The notes under the pieces: model-generated
Told to the model about the DNA's origin: nothing
What the model saw: only the letters and a program-made list of their open reading frames with translations
Database searches by the model: none
Part shown: positions 61,776 through 64,000 of the stretch, piece after piece
How positions within the stretch are numbered: the stretch's first letter is position 1
Layout of the letters: the number at the start of each line of letters is the position of its first letter
From: Tsukamurella tyrosinosolvens
GTDB taxonomy: Bacteria > Actinomycetota > Actinomycetes > Mycobacteriales > Mycobacteriaceae
Assembly (NCBI RefSeq): GCF_900104775.1
Contig: NZ_FNSA01000003.1
Coordinates: 1,240,001-1,304,000 of the forward strand
DNA: 64,000 nt
Direction: 5' to 3'
Made by a program: the position numbers and the translations under genes

Positions 61776-64000
61776 GGCTGCACCGCCTGGCGGTCAAGGA
61801 CTTCCGCGGCGTCGACGAGCGGGAGATCGCCTTCGCCGACACCGGTGTCACCCTGCTGCACGGCCCCAACGAGGCCGGCAAGTCATCGATGGTCGAGGCG
61901 CTGCAGCTGCTGCTGGAGGTCAAGGCCACGTCGAAGTCCCAGCGGGTGGAGGCCGTGTGCCCCGCGCACCGCGACGCCGGCCCGTTCGTCGAGGCCGAGC
62001 TGACCGTCGGCCCGTACCGCTTCGTCTACGCCAAGCAGTACCACCGCCGCCCCGGCACGACGCTGACGGTGCTGGAGCCCGCGCCGCTGCAGCTCACCGG
62101 CGGCACCGCGGAGTCGTGGGTGGCGGAGCAGATGGCCGCGCACGTCGACGGCGACCTGCTCGCCGCGCTCACCGTGCTGCAGGGCCCCGGGCCGGGCCAG
62201 CCGTCGCTGCGCGACAGCGCGGCCTTCGCGAAGGCGCTGGACTCGGCGTCGGGCGGCGCGGGGGAGGACGAGCCGGGCGCCGAGCGGCTGGCCGAGGCCG
62301 TCGCCGCGGAGCGCGCCCGCTACTTCACCCCGACGGGCCGCCCGACGGGCGAGCTGTCCGCCGCCCGCGCCCGCGAGGCCGCCGCCCGCACCGCGCTGGA
62401 CGAGGCCGAGGCCGCGCTGCGCGAGGTCGACCGGGTCGTCGAGGAGCACGCCCTCGCCTCCGCGCGCCTCGGGGCCCTGGTGGAACGACGGTCCGCGGCC
62501 GCCGCGGACCTGGAGGCCCTGGCCGCCGACCAGGAGCGGATCGGCGCGCTCCAGTCGACCCTGGCGCAGGCCCGCGCCGCCCACGAGTCGGCGCTGCTGC
62601 GCGAACAGCACGCCGGTGACGCCGCGAACCGCCGGCGCCGGCTCGTCGACAAGCAGGTGCTGGCCGTCGAGCGCACGGCACAGGTCCGCGTGCAGCGCGA
62701 CCGCGCACTCGCCGACCGCGAGGTGCTCGCCGCGGAGGCGTCGTGGCTGGAGACCACGGTGCACGAGCTGTCGGCAGTCTCCGCCGACCGTCGCGAGCGG
62801 AAGTCGCAGGCGCAGTACGCCGTCGACTACGCCCGCGAGTCGGTCGGCTACCAGCGCATCGTCAAGCGGATCGAGCAGGCGCAGCTCCTCGGCAAGGACG
62901 TCGAGGACGCGCGGAACCGGCTGGCCGCCAATCCGCTCGACCGTCGCGCCCTGCAGACCATCGCGGTCGCCGAGCAGCGGTACGAAAAGGCGCAGGCCCG
63001 GTTCTCCGCGCTCGCCGCCACCCTCAAGCTCGAGCGGCTGGGCTTCTCCGACGTGCTCGTCGACGGGCGCAACATCGGCGAGGAGCCCGTCGACGTCGTC
63101 GCCGGGAACGGCACCGTGATCGAGGTGCCCGGCGCGGTCCGGATCGAGGTGATGCAGCGGGGCGAGAGCGCCGACGCGGCCGCCGAGGTGAGGGCCGCGC
63201 ACACCGCCCTGCTCACCGCGTGCCGCGATGCCGGCGCCGCGGACGTCGCCGAGGCCCGCGAGCTGCACGAGCAGCGCGAGGCCGTGGAGATCGAGCTGCA
63301 GGAGGCGCGGATCGCCCTGGCGCACGCCCTGGGCGACAACACCCTCGCCGAGCTGCGGCAGCTCGCGGAGGAGGCGGCGGAGCGGATCGTCGCGCTCGAG
63401 GCCGCGGTCGAGCCCGAGCTGCTGGCCGTCGACCCGGAGCGGGCGAAGGCGAATCTCATGGACGCCACGCAGGCCGAGGTCGCCTCGCGCGGTGAGGAGC
63501 GGCGGACCCGCGAGCAGCTCGGGCAGAAGCAGAAGGAGCTGCACACCGCGGACGTCACGGCCCGCACGGCGGCCAACCGGCTGCAGGACTTCGACCACCA
63601 GGCGGCCGAGCTGACCGCCGAGCTGGAGCGCGCCCGCGCCGAGTCCGCCGACGAGGCGCTGGGCGAGGCCGCCGACGCCGCCGTCGCCGCCCGCGAGGCC
63701 GCCGCGGCCCGGGTCGCCGAGCACGAGGCCGCGGCCCAGGATGCCGACGTCGCGGGCTTCGCCGCCCGGCTCGCCGCCGCCCGCGCGCAGGACGAGCGGG
63801 CCCGCGCCGCGGAGGCCTCGGCGCGGGAGGAACTCGCCGGACTGGGCGGACAGCTGCACCTGTTCCAGGCCGACGGCCGCCGCGACCGGCTGGACGCGGC
63901 CGAGGCGGAGCACGTGCACGCCGAGCGGAGCCTCACGTCGGTGGAGGAGCGGGCGCGCGCCGCGGCGCTGCTGCACGACACCCTGACCGCCCACCGCGAC
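61772..64000 (+). CDS. SbcC/Rad50-like AAA ATPase, 3' end outside window
   Basis: At least 743 residues without a stop. It starts MRLHRLAVKDFRGVDEREIA, with Walker A GPNEAGKSS at 31-39, and after about residue 200 it is mostly coiled coil with many EAAR- and AEAEAAL-type heptads, interrupted by a non-coiled patch near residues 410-480. The layout is that of an SMC-like repair ATPase; the second nucleotide-binding half would lie beyond the window. The overlap with the SbcD-like gene supports a nuclease complex. It matches Rv1278 by place. Confidence 0.88.
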   Translation, partial: MRLHRLAVKDFRGVDEREIAFADTGVTLLHGPNEAGKSSMVEALQLLLEVKATSKSQRVEAVCPAHRDAGPFVEAELTVGPYRFVYAKQYHRRPGTTLTVLEPAPLQLTGGTAESWVAEQMAAHVDGDLLAALTVLQGPGPGQPSLRDSAAFAKALDSASGGAGEDEPGAERLAEAVAAERARYFTPTGRPTGELSAARAREAAARTALDEAEAALREVDRVVEEHALASARLGALVERRSAAAADLEALAADQERIGALQSTLAQARAAHESALLREQHAGDAANRRRRLVDKQVLAVERTAQVRVQRDRALADREVLAAEASWLETTVHELSAVSADRRERKSQAQYAVDYARESVGYQRIVKRIEQAQLLGKDVEDARNRLAANPLDRRALQTIAVAEQRYEKAQARFSALAATLKLERLGFSDVLVDGRNIGEEPVDVVAGNGTVIEVPGAVRIEVMQRGESADAAAEVRAAHTALLTACRDAGAADVAEARELHEQREAVEIELQEARIALAHALGDNTLAELRQLAEEAAERIVALEAAVEPELLAVDPERAKANLMDATQAEVASRGEERRTREQLGQKQKELHTADVTARTAANRLQDFDHQAAELTAELERARAESADEALGEAADAAVAAREAAAARVAEHEAAAQDADVAGFAARLAAARAQDERARAAEASAREELAGLGGQLHLFQADGRRDRLDAAEAEHVHAERSLTSVEERARAAALLHDTLTAHRD

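Overview
The window is a very GC-rich (about 70%), densely coded bacterial chromosome segment. Its gene content points to a mycolic-acid actinobacterium of the order Mycobacteriales. The markers are a Kgd-type 2-oxoglutarate enzyme, glucosyl-3-phosphoglycerate synthase, F420 biosynthesis genes fbiA-fbiB beside a whiB2-type gene, the LpqY-SugABC trehalose importer, GlgM/GlgC, DUF3117 and DUF3499. Tsukamurella or a near relative is my best guess from base composition and gene order, but the genus is not proven. I saw no rRNA, tRNA, CRISPR array, insertion sequence or prophage.

Layout. (1) 1-12.1 kb: a block syntenic with M. tuberculosis Rv1202-Rv1213 (dapE, LOG protein, fadD6, folP2, gpgS, DivIVA-like gene, DUF3117, glgM, glgC). 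A MerR regulator plus erythromycin-esterase pair is inserted in it, and I find no tagA. (2) 12.1-15.8 kb: accessory genes (CPBP protease, SDR-MerR operon, hydrolase, Nudix). (3) 15.8-30.7 kb: a block syntenic with Rv3262-Rv3248c (fbiB, fbiA, whiB2, metallopeptidase-like gene, DUF3499, manB, tobH, manA, amino-acid permease, ahcY). Two accessory insertions interrupt it: an orphan Phd-type antitoxin diverging from a Trp/Arg-rich 42-residue peptide gene and an ABC exporter, and a frameshifted two-domain SUKH gene. (4) 30.7-55 kb: a block syntenic with Rv1232c-Rv1249c (MgtE/CBS protein, DUF1003, stress protein, lpqY-sugABC, corA, SDR, kgd). It carries accessory insertions: a micro-membrane-protein plus winged-helix regulator, a diiron oxygenase with a TetR regulator, and an alpha-glucosidase with a LacI regulator. 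(5) 55-64 kb: thioesterase, GNAT, SNF2 helicase plus SWIM protein, VapBC, and an SbcD/SbcC-like pair cut by the window end.

How the genes work together. Sugar-phosphate and glycan metabolism dominates. ManA/ManB feed mannose-1-phosphate for mannosylated glycolipids. GpgS starts methylglucose lipopolysaccharide synthesis. GlgC/GlgM supply ADP-glucose and maltose-1-phosphate for alpha-glucan. LpqY-SugABC recovers trehalose, and a GH13 glucosidase under a LacI regulator sits next to it. FbiA/FbiB complete coenzyme F420. Kgd controls the 2-oxoglutarate node.

Regulatory layer. At least fifteen genes have a TANNNT -10 element 6-9 nt before the start codon and no ribosome-binding site, which is the leaderless-mRNA pattern. 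Several regulators have near-perfect palindromes at their own promoters: 12848-12863 (MerR), 34184-34215 (winged helix), 44527-44596 (LacI) and 49400-49422 (TetR).
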